This document shows, in pieces, positions 10,421 to 23,600 of a DNA stretch of 34,347 bases; the stretch's first letter is position 1; each line of letters starts with the position of its first letter. Origin of the DNA: Acephala macrosclerotiorum (Eukaryota; Ascomycota; Leotiomycetes; Helotiales; Mollisiaceae); assembly GCA_014904845.1 (NCBI GenBank), contig MU119645.1, positions 1 through 34,347 of the forward strand, read 5' to 3'. The translations under genes were made by a program, and so were the position numbers. The notes beneath the pieces are model-generated. The model was not told the origin of the DNA. It did no database searches and saw nothing but the letters and a program-made list of their open reading frames with translations.

Positions 10421-11242
10421 ATGATGACTACGCATCCCTCGCAATCTAGACGCATCTTCAGAACGTCACAGCACCAAGAGCTTTTCCCACCTCATTTCTT
10501 TCTTCTTGTCTCCACTACAATTAATTGCCAGTTCAGACATCCCGCAGCGGCCACTGCGGAGAATGAACTTCTCTCCATGCTTTACCGCTCTTCCTCGAAC
10601 TCTTCCTTCACGGCCCTTCTTCCGTCTGTTCACCATTGCAACATCAGGCACGAATATCCCCGAGGACCACTGCTTACCTCTTGAACGCCCAACGTGCCCA
10701 AGAAGCATGGTATGCGCGGCATCGATCCCCTTATCTGTGGCCCAAAGGATCATCTGGCTAAATCCCCTCACGATTCAATGCAAGTCAATTGTCGTCGAGG
10801 CTCAACGAGACGGCTTTCCGCTCCTAGAATCGCCGAAGCAGTCTTTTCGCGAGCCATTCACAGGTGGGATTCGGTCCGAAGGTGCGAGAAATTTGAGGAA
10901 GAGCGAGAGTATCACCGTGTGAGGCCGTGAGGGCTATTCTCACATGAATCTCGTACGATGTGTTGTTTTTGGGATGCGTGCTTTGTTGAGTGGCTCTGCG
11001 ATGTCGCTTCTGCATGCTCTGCTTTGTTCGTTTTTGATGCAGTGTTAATGCAGGGCAGCACGGTATTTCTTACAGCAAGGCTGAGATGCTTTTCTGATAT
11101 TCTGAAACGAGTGCAGATATTCGAAGCTTATGATTTGTTGTTTTATGACCTCTTATCCGAGGTATATGTTTCTGAGTCTGTGGCTGGAAGTCGGGTACTC
11201 TTGGACGACAACCCAGACCCGCACCACATCGCTATGCCATGA
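10421..11242 (+). pseudogene. Possible degraded gene; one frame open except for two TGA codons
   Basis: From ATG 10421 the same frame is open for 274 codons to the stop at 11240-11242, apart from TGA 10682-10684 and TGA 10928-10930, both explicable as CGA-to-TGA. The last third (about 10931-11239) reads without a stop and is hydrophobic and Cys-rich (for example LCDVASACSALFVFDAVL). I do not recognise it. Caution: another + frame (10506-10922, 138 codons) and a minus frame (10771-10466) are also open here, so the region is simply stop-poor and the reading frame is uncertain. Could be a pseudogene damaged like the two at the left end, a spliced gene, or nothing. Confidence 0.25.
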
Positions 11243-12344
11243 ATACCCGCAGCCTCTGGTGATGGGACAACAAGGAGAGTGGCTTGATCAATGGCTACAT
11301 TACAGTACAACGCAAAGGGTCCTGCCATCGGGAAATTTATGATAGGCTTAGGCTGTGCCTCTCCAAGCAGGGGTCAGGTTCAGAGATCAGATTTGGAGGG
11401 GTTGAAGCTCGTGAGATTTTACCCCGCGATAGAGTCGAGACCCGGAGGAAAAGGAGAATTATACACATCGTACACAACGAAAAGGGGCAGAGAATAGCCA
11501 AGAATTGTAAACCCAAGATATCGTAATATTGTAAAATGAAGAACGAGATATAGATCATTTAGATGTCTGACGTCGACGGTGTCTCGATTATCGCTCTTCA
11601 CAACCAAAGCCTCTCAAAACCATCTCAAGGCCCTCTCAAGCCCTTTTCAACACCATCTCAAGCTCATCTCAAGCTCCTCTCAACACCATCTCAACCCAAG
11701 CTCAAAACCCAAGCTCAAAACCCAAGCCCAAATGCGACGCGCAACAAAATTATTCTATCCTATCACATTCCTCAAAATCAAATCCCACGTGGCAAAGCCT
11801 ATGCCGCGTCTCATCTTGACTCTGGAGATTCTCCTCCGCTCAAGAAGACGATGAGCTTCACCGCCGCACCAGACCTCTCCCATCCCTTCAAACCTCTCCT
11901 CTTCTTATCTCCTTGATCACTACATGCTTGCATATATTTCATCTCAGAATTCACGCCTTTGTGAGAATTTGCCCAACCAGTCCATCCTTCTCAGATATCT
12001 CTCTGAGAATGTCTTCAGAAAATCAATCCTATGAACAAATCGCACCAAAATTTTCAACTGTAGATTAACTAACTCACCGTCAGAGGTCCGATGTGCAACA
12101 AAACCTTCTCCATCATGCGTAAAATAGACATTTCATGTGATATATGACGCAGGAATGCCTTTATCTTAAGGCTTCAAGGCATAGACTGATGGAGACAGAT
12201 TCGAGCTGGGCAGGATCTTGATGAGCAGCATCTGGCTGGGCGTGATTTGCTTGGCCAAGTGTGCGGTCAGAAGACGCCAGATTGAGACGTGCAACAAAGA
12301 GGTAAGGTGTGGCTGTTGATGAGTGGCTGGTAAGCGCAGGTACT
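11243..12344. other. Intergenic, no gene supported
   Basis: Contains short overlapping ORFs and one low-complexity block (see the repeat entry). I see no family signature or credible splice model. Confidence 0.4.
11615..11735 (+). repeat. Degenerate CTCAA-rich short repeat
   Basis: Imperfect tandem units based on ATCTCAAGC / CTCAACACC, ending in two copies of AAGCTCAAAACCC. Open in two + frames (11563-11916 and 11579-11854) because of the composition. The encoded Ser/Pro/Lys-rich sequence has no recognisable features. Confidence 0.6.
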
Positions 12345-12530
12345 TGATTAGATAATATTATTCAAAAGAAATATTTGAACTTTTAATTGGTTACTTTTTA
12401 ATATTAAATAATAATAAATATTTAATTAATATTATTATATATTTTAAAAAATTAAAACGAAATTATATAATATTTAAATACGTATCCAACGCGTCAAATC
12501 GTAATAAAAAAGCATTGCCATTTTGGTAGG
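12345..12530. other. Isolated short AT-rich island
   Basis: About 185 bp of almost pure A/T with a few CpG-context C residues (AACGAAAT, TACGTATCC), inside otherwise ordinary sequence. It resembles the composition of the damaged retroelement block 2 kb to the right, so a small RIP-hit remnant such as an LTR scrap is possible. I could not align it to either LTR. Confidence 0.35.
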
Positions 12531-12837
12531 TGCTTATTCAAATAGGCATCTACTAAAAACGGGGCACCTGTCATCACCGGCGGGAAGGCTTGTGGTCAAG
12601 TGATTCGTGATGGACCCCGTTTTATCGGTAGAAATTTATAAATGACTAGTTTCTGCTCACTCTTTTTGCACAGCGGTCGACTGAAAGAGACGATGAAGAG
12701 TTGAGAGGAATGAAGGAGGGGAGAGCAATCCTGGAGTGCGAATGGAGAATCCAGGGCCGTAGAGAGAGCTTTGGCTTGCGGCCTGCTTCTGTATTAACGA
12801 CGCGTTCGATCCGTAAATGTGATATTCTCTGGCGTAG

Positions 12838-13747
12838 TTACAGAAATCGTGCCATAAGCTTCCAAAGATCCCGCGTGAGAGCTCCTCCGTCCTCAAGCAA
12901 AGCCGTAAACGAAGCATACTGCGCCATCATCTTAGCGTTGGCAGCGAGATAGTGACAAATCAAATCCCTTAACCCATCAATCCCATTTTCCAAATCGGGA
13001 GTCATCTCATCCGAGTATGTGTACCGCGTAAGCTCGACGATGTCTTGAACTCTTTGTGCATTGAGACGGAGCATCTGTAGAGTTCGGTGGAGCTTGAAGA
13101 GAGCTAATATCTTGAGACTTTCGACGCCCCATTTCTCCGCTAAAATATAAAGTGTAGCATGAGCAAAGAGTATCTCGCGAAAATTCTCGTTAGAGCCAAC
13201 TTTCACGGCGGGTTCGCAGGTCTCAGCAAAGTTGGATCGAGGTTTGAGGAGACGGTAGTCGAGAGAATTGAAGGCTTTGAGAGCAGCTATAGGCGATGTT
13301 AGGGCAGATCTAAATATGTTTTTTGTCTTGTTATTTTTTTTCGATGAAAACCCGAAATCGTATTCCTCGGCTTCTGGTTCTTTCGTAACTATGTCTTCTT
13401 GCGAAAAGTCGCTTGTTTTTGCGACTATTTGTGGGATCGAATAATCTCCTGTGTATGCGAATTGGGTAAATCGAACAAATGTTCCTCTATCCACATCCTC
13501 CCATTTAGCCTCACCAGCCAAGCTCTCCGACATCTCTCCTCGCAGGAGCGTAGCTAATGCAGGGGATTGATCTGCAACCGCCGCCTCGTGGACCACAATT
13601 GGAACCTCATCTATACCGACGATGAACTTGAAAGTTCTAGAATTGAGTATACTAGAAGGAGAAAAAGTTAGTAATAGGTTAGATCTTAATGTAATTGCGA
13701 TAGACCGTCATCGTGAAGGACACGAACGTTTCAAACGAGGCTGACAT
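12838..13747 (-). CDS. Fungal BTB/POZ domain protein (277 aa)
   Basis: Two exons: 13747-13728 (20 nt) and 13651-12838. The 76-nt intron has donor GTTCGT, branch TTACTAAC, a CT-rich tract and acceptor CTTCTAG. Joined, the start reads MSASFETILNSRTFKFIVG, the usual opening of fungal BTB proteins. BTB block about residues 10-85: FKFIVG...VPIVVHEAAVADQSPALATL and the FAYTGDY signature. The rest is a helical region (LYILAEKWGVESLKILAL, TYSDEM) typical of fungal BTB proteins. The family mediates protein-protein dimerisation, sometimes as an adaptor for cullin-3 ligases; this one has no kelch or other partner domain. A Lys/Asn-rich insertion (SSKKNNKTKN) follows the BTB block. Two other donors (GTCCTT, GTCTAT) lie nearby, but they give weaker sites or need a weaker acceptor. 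The gene starts about 640 bp from the retrotransposon block and looks intact. Confidence 0.85.
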
Positions 13748-14390
13748 CTTGGATTTACTTATAAACTCTGAGACTCGCGCTTAGTCCTTTCTGGGCTCGA
13801 TGTCCTTCACGCTGATCCACGATCAAGCTGGTGTCCTGAAGAGCTCTGGACGTAAAGGAAAAGAAAGGATTTGGGTTGTCGAACTGAACGTGGCGAAATA
13901 TTGTCGCCTTTGTGCGGACGCCTATTCGACGGTTTCAAGAGCTGGTTATTATGTCGGTCACAATCGCACGTAAGGGAAAGGTGTTGGCTGCAGGGTAACT
14001 CGGTGCCGCAGCATAGTTCGAGTTTTGGGGGTGGAGATGTGGGTTGAATGGAAAGGAGGAGGTTTGGTGGGGTTAGGATTTGGTATTGGAAGCCTGGAAA
14101 TTTAGGCAGAAATTCTCAAGCTTGCAATCCATTTTTCGACTCAAGGTTAATAAATTCTTTTCAACTTTCATTTTCCATTCTTACTCTATTAACAATCGCT
14201 TTTTATATACTTTTTTCTGATTTTTAACAATCGCGTAATTGCTCGTTTTGTAATAATAATTGTATTTTATTTTCAATTTTAAAAATATCAAAAAATAAAT
14301 ATATATATTTACAAAGTCTATATATTCGAAATAAAAATCGATTAATGAAATTTAATATAATTAAAAATAATTATATTAATTAATTAAAAT
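13748..14390. other. BTB promoter and edge of the AT-rich block
   Basis: 13748 to about 14100 has ordinary composition and must hold the BTB gene's promoter. From about 14100, and strongly from about 14230, the sequence turns AT-rich before the first LTR, with C largely lost outside CpG. This is unique flanking DNA rather than LTR, so the damage appears to spread about 150-250 bp past the element edge. Confidence 0.5.
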
Positions 14391-14583
14391 TGTTGAAATA
14401 TATATACGTATTTATTACGTGTTTTAATTAAAAAGAATTAACGTAAAATTTGAGAATATATTAATATTTTTGATTTTAAATTTAATTTTTTAAATAATTA
14501 ATAATTTTTATATTTAATACGTAAAAACTACGATTATTGAACGTAATATATTAATATATTTAAGTATTTTAATATTACTAATA
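14391..14583 (+). repeat. X 5' LTR (193 bp)
   Basis: Begins TGTTGAAATATATATACG and ends ACTAATA. It aligns along its full length with 28011-28203. The termini TG...TA fit an original TG...CA after C-to-T loss. Confidence 0.9.
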
Positions 14584-17500
14584 TTGATTAGTATTTAATT
14601 TTATTAATTAAATACAAAATAGTAAAATTTAAATTAGAAAAAATTTTTGTGTAAAAGAGTATATATTTAGTTTTTTTTCGATATTTGAAAGATTTTACGA
14701 AAAAATATTAAAAGAATTCTACGTAAAAAAATGTAATTTTTTTAGTATTTAAAAATTTTACGTTTTATATTTTTTTCGATATTTGAAAAATTTTGTGTAT
14801 AATACTAAAAGTTTGAAAAAACAATTATTGAAATTTTAATTGTACTTTTTTTGATTTGCGTTTATTATGTACAATAAAAAAATCGATTATAAAAATTTTA
14901 TTTTTTTTGAATCGACGATTAAAACGATAAAAAACGTTATATATTACGTTTTTTTTTAAAAATAATAAATTTTTATATTATTCGAAATGTATTTAAATTA
15001 CGATTAATTTGAATTTTTATTTATATTTTATATACAAATAAACAAATTTATATTAAAATAAATAAATTTATTAAATACAAATTAATATTTTAAAATAATA
15101 AAAATTAATATTTAAAACGAGAATAAAATTTCTTTGAAAAGCGTTTTATTATTTTTGAATATATTTTTATTATTTAATATTAAATACAATAAATTACGAA
15201 TAATTATAATAATTTTTTCATTATTAAATAAAATTGAATTAAATAAATATATAAGAAAATTTTTTTTGTTTTATTACAATAAAAACGAATACGAAAAATA
15301 AATCGATTTTTAGTAATTAAATTTGAATAAGTTTATTATTAATAGTTTTATTTTATATAAATTTTATGTATTTAAAGAATTAAAATATAAAGATAATATT
15401 TTATAAGAATTTTATTAAAATAATTTTAAAGATTGAAAAGTAGTATATTTTAAAATAATTATTAGTAAATTGATTTTTTGTTTGAAGAATTATTTTAAAA
15501 ATAATAGTATTTATATTTCGTGTAAAAAATTAATTTAATAAGTTGAAATTTTTATTTAAAAACAATAGTAGTATATGATTTGATTAAATACGAAAATACA
15601 ATAGTAATTGAAAAAAGGAGAATTTAATTTTCGATTTAATTCGAATAATTAATTTCGATTAAATTTAATTGTTTTAAATAAATTTTATAAATTAAAATTT
15701 AAATAAAAAATATTTATTATTCGGTAATTAAATTCGTAAAGAGTTTAAAAAGTATTAATTTGAGAGAATAAAAAAATAATTTTTGAAATTTTAGATATAA
15801 ATTAAAAATTATAATAAAAAGTATTTTGAAATGAGAATAAGATATATGTGTTTTTGAAATCGTTATTTTAAAAATTCGAGAGTATCGTTAAAAATTTTAT
15901 TGAAGTGAAAAATAAACGCGATATTACGATTTATTATAAAGTAAATTGATTTTAAACGGTAATATTTGAAAAAAGATTATTTTTTCGAGAAAAAATAATA
16001 AGAAATTAATATTATAAGTAAATTTTTAAGTAAATATAATATTATTTGCGATAAAAATAAAGAAATTTATTAGAATTAAGTTTTTTATAGTAATAAATTT
16101 TTTAATTTTTTGATATGTAATAAGAGATTTACGACGAATATTAATCGTATAATACAGAAAAAAGAAATTTAAAATTTCGAGTAAAAATAAAAAAGTGAAA
16201 TTTAAAGAATTAAATAATTAAAAAATTTAGTAATTTAAAGAAATTTTATTTTAATAATAATAATAAATATAAAAAAACAATTTACGATTTTTTCGATAAA
16301 AAATTAAAATTATTTTGAATTTATTGTAATAATATAAATATTACGTTGAATATATACGAAAAAACGTTTTTGATTATATTAAAAAAATAAATATAAAATT
16401 TTTATTTGAATAATATTTTTAATAATAATTGTTCGTTTGAAAAAATTATTAAATATATAAAAATTAAATTCGAGATTTTATATATTTTAGTAATATATTA
16501 AAAAAAATAAAAAAAAATTATTTTAGAAAATATTATTAAAAAGAATTTTATAAAAAAATTTATTAAAAATTTCGAATTGTTATTTGATAAATTATAGTAA
16601 ATTCGAGAAAAATAATCGAAAAAAAATTATAAAAATAATAATATGAGAAATTGTATTTTACGAGTTTGTAATAATATTAAAAAATATTGTATGTGTTTTG
16701 TAGATTTTAAAAATACGTTAAAAGAAGTTTAATATTAATTGCGTTATATTATTTAATTAGTTGAAAAAAAAAGAAATATAAAATAATTAGACTTTAGTAT
16801 TTATTTCGTCGATTGTAAATACGATAAATATAAAGTAAATAAAAATCGTAATAATAAACGTGATTAAAATAAATATAATTACGATTATAAGAATTAGAAA
16901 TATAATAAATACGATTGAAATAATTATTTGAGAAAAAAAAAGTATTATATTTGTAAAAAAATAAATTATTAATTTACGAAATATTTTTTTAAAAGAAAAA
17001 CGATAAATATATAAAAAATTTAAAAACGAAATTTATTTTTACTATAAAAAATACGTTTTTACAATAAATTATTAAAAATTTTTAATTTATAAAAAAGAAA
17101 TAAAAAAATTTGAAAGTGAGAATAAAATAAATATTTTTAATATTTTTATTTTAAATATAAAAAAATTTGATTTTGAGAAATAAAATAAAAATAATAAAAA
17201 ATTCGTAAAAAATTTTTTTTTTTATTGTAGAATACGTTAATATTGAAAAATTAATCGCGAAATTAAATAATTAGAAAATGCAATATTTATTAATTAAAAA
17301 CGACGTATTTCGTTTAATTAAAAAAAATTTAAATTAAAAAAAGATTTTTTAATTTATAAATAAATATATTATAAAATTTTTTTAAAGTATTTTATTAAAT
17401 ACAAATGTAATTGTTATATTAATTACAAAATACGATCAATTTATAGTTTTATAAAAAATCGATTTATAAATTAAATTCAATATTTCAAATCGCGAAAAAA

Positions 17501-18270
17501 AAATTTAATTCGAAATAAATAGTATAAAAATTGAAAATACGATTAAAATTTATATTTTCGTTGAAAATATTATTTTTTATATTATATTTTGTAATATATT
17601 ATTTTTATTATTTTTAGAAAATATAAATAGATTTAAGATTTGATTTAATAACGTGAAAAATTATATAAAAAAATATAGTAATAATATAATTGTATTAATT
17701 ATACGTAAATGAAAGTATTTATAAATTCTATTAATAAAATTAGAGAAAATTTTTGTTTAGTATTATTTGATAAATATAGATTTACGACGCGTATATAAAA
17801 AATTTGAATATTTATTAGTACGACGATTTGTAGATATTTTTAATAAAATTGAATATGAAAATTTTATATTTTAATAATTAAAATAAATTAATAAATTTTA
17901 TTATTATTATTAAATAAACGTAAAATCGTTAAAACGATTTAAATTTTTTTTAATAAATAATTACGAGTTTAATTATTTGATAATTGTTAATATTATATAT
18001 TTGAATAGTAATACGATTTTATAATTTGTAGATTTTATTATAAAATTTTAAAATGTACGATTTATTATAGAAATGTTTACGCGATTTATATAAAATGTAA
18101 TTAAAGAGTATTGAATTAATACGTATTTAAAATCGCTAAAAGTTTTAATTTATAACGTTGAAAAGAATTTTGCGTTTACGAAATTTAAATAATAAATAAA
18201 AATCGTAGTAATAAAAATGAAAAAAGTTTTAATAAAAGTATATAATTTTATTGAAAAAATTGAATAATAT

Positions 18271-18499
18271 TATTAGAACGTTCGAGGACAAATTACGAAA
18301 TACTAAAATTTTAATTTGATATTAATAATTCAATTTTGTTTGCTTTTTCTCAGAAGGAGTATCTTTTTATTTATATAATTAAATAGAGTAAACGTAAAAT
18401 TAAAAAATGAACACTAGGGCAACTGTTGTCAAAAGTAATAAAGATTATAATTAAAATCATTTAATCGATCACTTAAGCGATCACATGATTGAATCGACA
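18271..18499 (-). repeat. Y1 left LTR (3' LTR of the element)
   Basis: Runs from TATTAGAACGTTCGAGG to GAATCGACA. It aligns without gaps to 24373-24601. Where the pair differ, this copy often shows T where the other has C, and keeps G where the other has A (details in the findings). Confidence 0.92.
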
Positions 18500-18839
18500 C
18501 TAGCAATTTTCTTTTTGAGAGGAAACGCTCTTTCCAACTCGTAAACTAAATACAAAAGAGAGTACTACCGCGGTTACCAATGCGCTGTCCCGCTACCAAA
18601 TACTAAAAAGAAATCTGATCGTGAACCAATCGCTGTCACGTATTGTAATACTTGATCGATTAAATCAAACTTGGAAAAATTTTTCCAAACCCGATATTTA
18701 TAACCTCCGAACCAATCGAAAACCCTACTCCCGAAAACACCGAAAATATCGAAAAATACCAAAAACATCAAAATAACAATTATACGTTTTTTTTTCCAAT
18801 ATTGTTTTTTTTAACGACTATTCTCTTTACTATTCTCGC

Positions 18840-19257
18840 TCTCGTCGATTGATTTTTAGACTTCGAAATATTGTACTCATTCTTGTACTTTGATATTAAA
18901 GCGATTAATACTAACGAGCGATTCAAATACTTTATTAACGTTAAATTTAATTATAGTATTAATTAAATTACTATTTCCAGCAATCTATCGAATCTTCGAA
19001 AGTTTTTTATATTTATACGATTATTTAATAACTATAATATCGATCATAAAACGCTTCTTTTTAGTAGTATCGAATTTGATTATATACTCGTAGAAAGAAA
19101 AAAAATCAATACAAATAATCACGAGAATTGAATTTAATTTAAATCGCTTTATAATAAAATTAAAAGTAATAAAAATCGAAATTCCTATATCGATTTTTAT
19201 TGTTATTACGTATAACTCAGAAGTTAAAATAATACGAATAATTTTTTTGCATTTCAT
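18840..19257 (-). pseudogene. Y1 Copia RNase H remnant
   Basis: Minus-strand frame with KCKKIIRIILTSELYVITIK, then ICIDFFSFYEYIIKFDTTKK and KRFMIDIIVIK; it continues past stops with IAGNSNLINTIIKF. The order and spacing match the Copia RNase H end known in fungal elements (a KCK..TRSVLASE block, a C-T-D-S-x-S-L-Y block, an RLMIDI block, then G-x-x-N-PADAxTK). The Asp of the TDS block is retained as IDF. Internal stops make it non-functional. The + strand ORF at 18890-19093 is its shadow. Confidence 0.8.
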
Positions 19258-20224
19258 TGAATTTCAATAGAGTAAATTGTCTTGTAAATCGAATTGTTTA
19301 TCGCTATAGATTTTATTATCAAAAACGACGATATATTCGATTTACGAATTGAGATTTTTATTTATAATAAAGAAATCGTTTATAAAAACGAAAAATTTCG
19401 TTAAATGTAAATCTAAACAAAAAAATCGAAATTTATGATCGAGATTGTTTATTTATTATTGTAATCGTTTATTCAACGTTACAATTTACTTTTTTTCGAA
19501 ATATTAATATTAAATTACTATCGATATATCGTACGTAACTTCCGATTAGCAAATAAAATTGATATATGTTTCTCGAGTACGTTACTCGAAGTACGTCTAC
19601 TTATAAAAGTCTGATTTCGAATCAATTAAATTTAAACGCTTGTTTTACTTTTTTTGCGAAAGTATAATTCTATTTTTAATTTCATCTATTGTTAACTTGT
19701 ATTCGTTGAACAATAAAAAAGTATTCGACGTAAAAAACTCTATAAATTTAATTAACAATTTGATTTTTTATAGTTCAAAGTTTTCTAATTTCACAAAAGT
19801 TTGATTTTTTAAAATGAGCGTATTATCGATTTGTATATCGATTATCCCAAATAGAATATAATTACTCTTCGTAATAAATAAACAAGAATTAAAAATTGAA
19901 AATTCTATCGAAAGTTTATTTTTATAGTAAATATTATACGTTTTATACCAATGTATTTCTACTTTCGAGATTTCGTAAAAAGATTTAATTACTTTAAAAA
20001 CGACGTTTAATAAAAACTTATTCGTTATTTTTTTTAAAAGTCTAATGAAAATAATACGTACTAATAGAATTATTAATTATACGTATATTTGAATAATATT
20101 TCTCAAATAAAAATTGATTTCTTTGGATTTAAAAAATAGAATTAAAACGATAATAATTTATTAATTAACGCATTAAATAATCGAAGATTAAATCAATATT
20201 GTTTTTTTGCTTTTATCGTTAAAT

Positions 20225-20643
20225 GTTTAAATTACAAAACGAGATTTCTCGTATAAAATTATCGTTTCTATATTTTTAATTTCGTTTACTAATTTTGAAT
20301 CGAAGATTCATTGATTATTAATTTTTTTCGAATTATTAGAAATCAATTTAAAGACTTTTTTCGCGATTAATTTATCAATTTCTTTTCTACGAGAAATTGC
20401 GAACGAATCGCTTAAAGTAGTAATAATTTCTTTTGCGCGAAAGTCTATAAACAATTGTTTATCTCTAGTTTTTTTCTCGATTAAATAAATTTCGAAAACT
20501 TTTATATTTATACAAATTGTTATATAAATGTATTTATTGGAACTGGAAACGTAAAAAGAAATTTTTATCGCAATTCGAGATAAGTATAAATTCTTTTTCG
20601 AAGTATACGAGATTTTCTCGATCGAGTGAAATAAATTAAACAT
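20225..20643 (-). pseudogene. Y1 Copia reverse transcriptase N-terminal remnant
   Basis: A minus-strand open piece (20643-20308) includes AISRRKEIDKLIAKKVFKLI. Further on, IFDSKLVNEIKNIETIILYE is followed by KSRFVI, a stop and TFNDK. This is the start of the Copia RT domain (SRRKEI..L..KGVF block, then the RIFNSRFVDEIKN..EKSRLVVQAYND block). The catalytic region lies farther left and is too damaged to read with confidence. Confidence 0.8.
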
Positions 20644-23600
20644 ATTTTCTTTTGTTTTCGAACTTTTTCTAAAAAAGTTTAATTTTGGATTTAAATCTTT
20701 TAGTAAATTTTCTTTTAATAAATAATTTTTTAATTACTTTTCGAATTGCTCGAAGTTTTAATAAAATAGTTTTATTACAATACTATGAAAGTTCTTTAGT
20801 TTATTTGACAATTGTAATTGATATATTTCTCTATTTACTATTAAAAGCGTATACGGTTTTCTTTATTCTTTATTTTCTCTTTAAACAAACACGTTTGAAT
20901 TTAAAGATAAATCGATTAAATAATAGTTTCGTGAACTATTTCTCATTCGTAGAACGTCGTTGATTTGACGAGTAATATAATATTTTCGAATCGCGATTAT
21001 TGCATTTTTTATCGTCTTAGTTTTAGTGGCAATTGATATTGCAAACGCGTTTTATTGTAACATTCGAAAGTAGACACTGAAAACAAAAAGTATAAAAATA
21101 ATATCGTTCGATCTCGTCGTATTATTAATTATTTTGATTATTATTTGAAATCGTTTTTCTTTTCGTAAATCGGAAAATTCTCGAAATAATATATTATACG
21201 CACGTCTCAATGAAACGTAGTATTTCTCTATTAAATCAATCGAATTGTGAATTTTTATTAGTATAATCTTCGAATCAATATTTATACTTTTAGTATTATC
21301 GCGAAATTTTTTAAAATTGAAATTCGTTTCGAGGTTATAAATAGTAAATATCGATAGTTTAAAATAAACGTCGATTTAATACACTCGAAAAACGTTTTAT
21401 ATTTTTTTCATCGATATATTTATAAGAAATCTCGCGATTTGAAATATTATAATTTCGTTTACAACTTGAAGTACTAATTTTTCGTCGATCTATAATACGT
21501 TTAAATAAACGAAATAATTGAAATCATAATCGTCGCACAATATAAACTTGAAACGATCGAAGAATTTACTATTCATTTAATATTACTAATAAAATCTTGT
21601 TATTTTTTTAATTTCTTCGAAATTCGTAAAATATTTTTTACACTTTAGTACTCGCGCGAATTTAACGACCAATAAATGTTCGAAATACTTGTACAATCGT
21701 TTAAATTTTGTTTCAATCAAATAACAAATAGTAAAATCGGTTTTTACTATAGAAATCTTACAATTACTATAAATTAAATTTTCGAGTAAATCAAATAATA
21801 TTCAAAAATATTCAAACGCTTTAATAATAAACGTACGCTATTTATTTCAAACAAATACGTTATTAAAATTATCGAATTTAATTTATAATTTGTTTATATT
21901 TTGAAAGTACAATAGAAAAAGTACATTTATTAGAACTACGTGAAACGTAATACGTTCAATTGACGTATTAACGTCGATAGTCTCAAAAGATAAAATTTCA
22001 CTGATTTCAAATTTGATTATTATTTTTTCAATTTTAAATTCGTTCAATTTGACGTTTCGAATTCGTTAAAGAATTAAGTACTAGTCTTCGCCGACAATCG
22101 ATCGTTGGACGGCGCTAATATCGACTATAATACTTATGAAAACGTTTAATACGTAGCGATTCGTTAAATACGTTTTTATATTAGTAAATATTAAAAGCAA
22201 TCTCGATTACATTGCGACATTCGATATCGTATAATAAATTGATTAACGATCGAGTAATTCGATAATTTTAAATTTATTAACTGTACTATAAAATGTTATA
22301 AAGTAATTAATCGATCGCGTAATATTGTTTTCGTATAAATCTCTTTTTTTAGTAAGTTCAACGACGAATTGTTTGTATTCTTTAATAATATTAAAGTTTA
22401 ATCTTTCGAATTCAATTACGAATTAAATTATTTTATTTTTATCGAACGATTTCGATTTTTTAAAGTCGTTATACATTCTTTTTTTCTTTTTTAGCGTATG
22501 GCGAGTACTTTAACAATTCGAGTTTTTACAAATAAAATACTTTTTCTCGTTTTAATATATTATCGATTTTTTATAATTAGTTTAATCGCTATATCGAGTA
22601 TTTTTATCGTAATATTTGCGATTTATAAAGTATAATTCGATTATATTTCGATAGACTTTTTTTTTTTTGATTATAAAAGTTTTAAAAATTATTTCCATTT
22701 TCGTTTAAAATGAAATCGCGTTACGAACGTTTTCGTATATTGTTTGAAAATTCGATAAAAATCGAAAGAGCGCTTAGTAGTACTTTAATATATTTCGATA
22801 AGCGTAGTAAAGTTTGTTTCGTATAGTAGTTTTTGTTCGTATGTTCGAACGTAGGTTAAATTGTTTTTGGATTAGTTTTTGGTATAGTATTTCGAAATAT
22901 TTGAAGATCGTTTTGTTTGGATTTTACGTTCGAATTAACGCGAGTGTAATTGTATTCTATTAATTGAATATTTTGTTTCGACGTTTTTCGATTTTAAAAT
23001 TCGATTTTACAATTTTAATTATTTTATTAAAAGGCAAATCTTTTTCAATGAATTTTTAATAATAGAACTCGTTAATTTCATCGACAAATATAATTGAGAA
23101 CGCGTTACGATAATTCTCAAATTTAACGTTTACTTTCGAATATAAATCTTTGAATACTCGTATAAATATATTTAATAAATTTTCTCTTTCGTAGTATTTG
23201 AATTTATCGTCGTAAATTTTTATAAAAATAGTTAATTCTTTATCGAAATTGAATATTATTTAATTCTCGCGATTAAAATTGTATATTAATCGATTAAAAT
23301 CTTTTAATAACTTTTCAATTTCTAATAATAATAAAAACAACAAATTTCGTTTCAAGTTTTCATTTTTTGACGACAAATTTAATAACAATATTTTATTGCG
23401 TTTTTGAAATTGTTTTTAAAGTATTATACATTCGAATAATATCGTTTACTTTATAGAAAGTTTTGTGGCAAGTTTTAATAATTGAAAAAAAAGATTCGAA
23501 AGTATCAATACTATTTTTTTAATCTTTTTAATAAAAATAGCGAAAAACACTAATTTTCGAGTTTGTTTTATCTTTGAATCGATTGTATTTTTTTATAAAT

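Noticed and set aside
12520..12575. Hairpin formed by AGGTGC and GCACCT
   Set aside because: Only six paired bases about 30 bp apart, with no T-run or gene end that would give it a role.
18574..18771. 65-codon minus-strand ORF
   Set aside because: It lies in the 3' non-coding part of Y1, between the RNase H remnant and the LTR, and is open only because that pocket escaped mutation.
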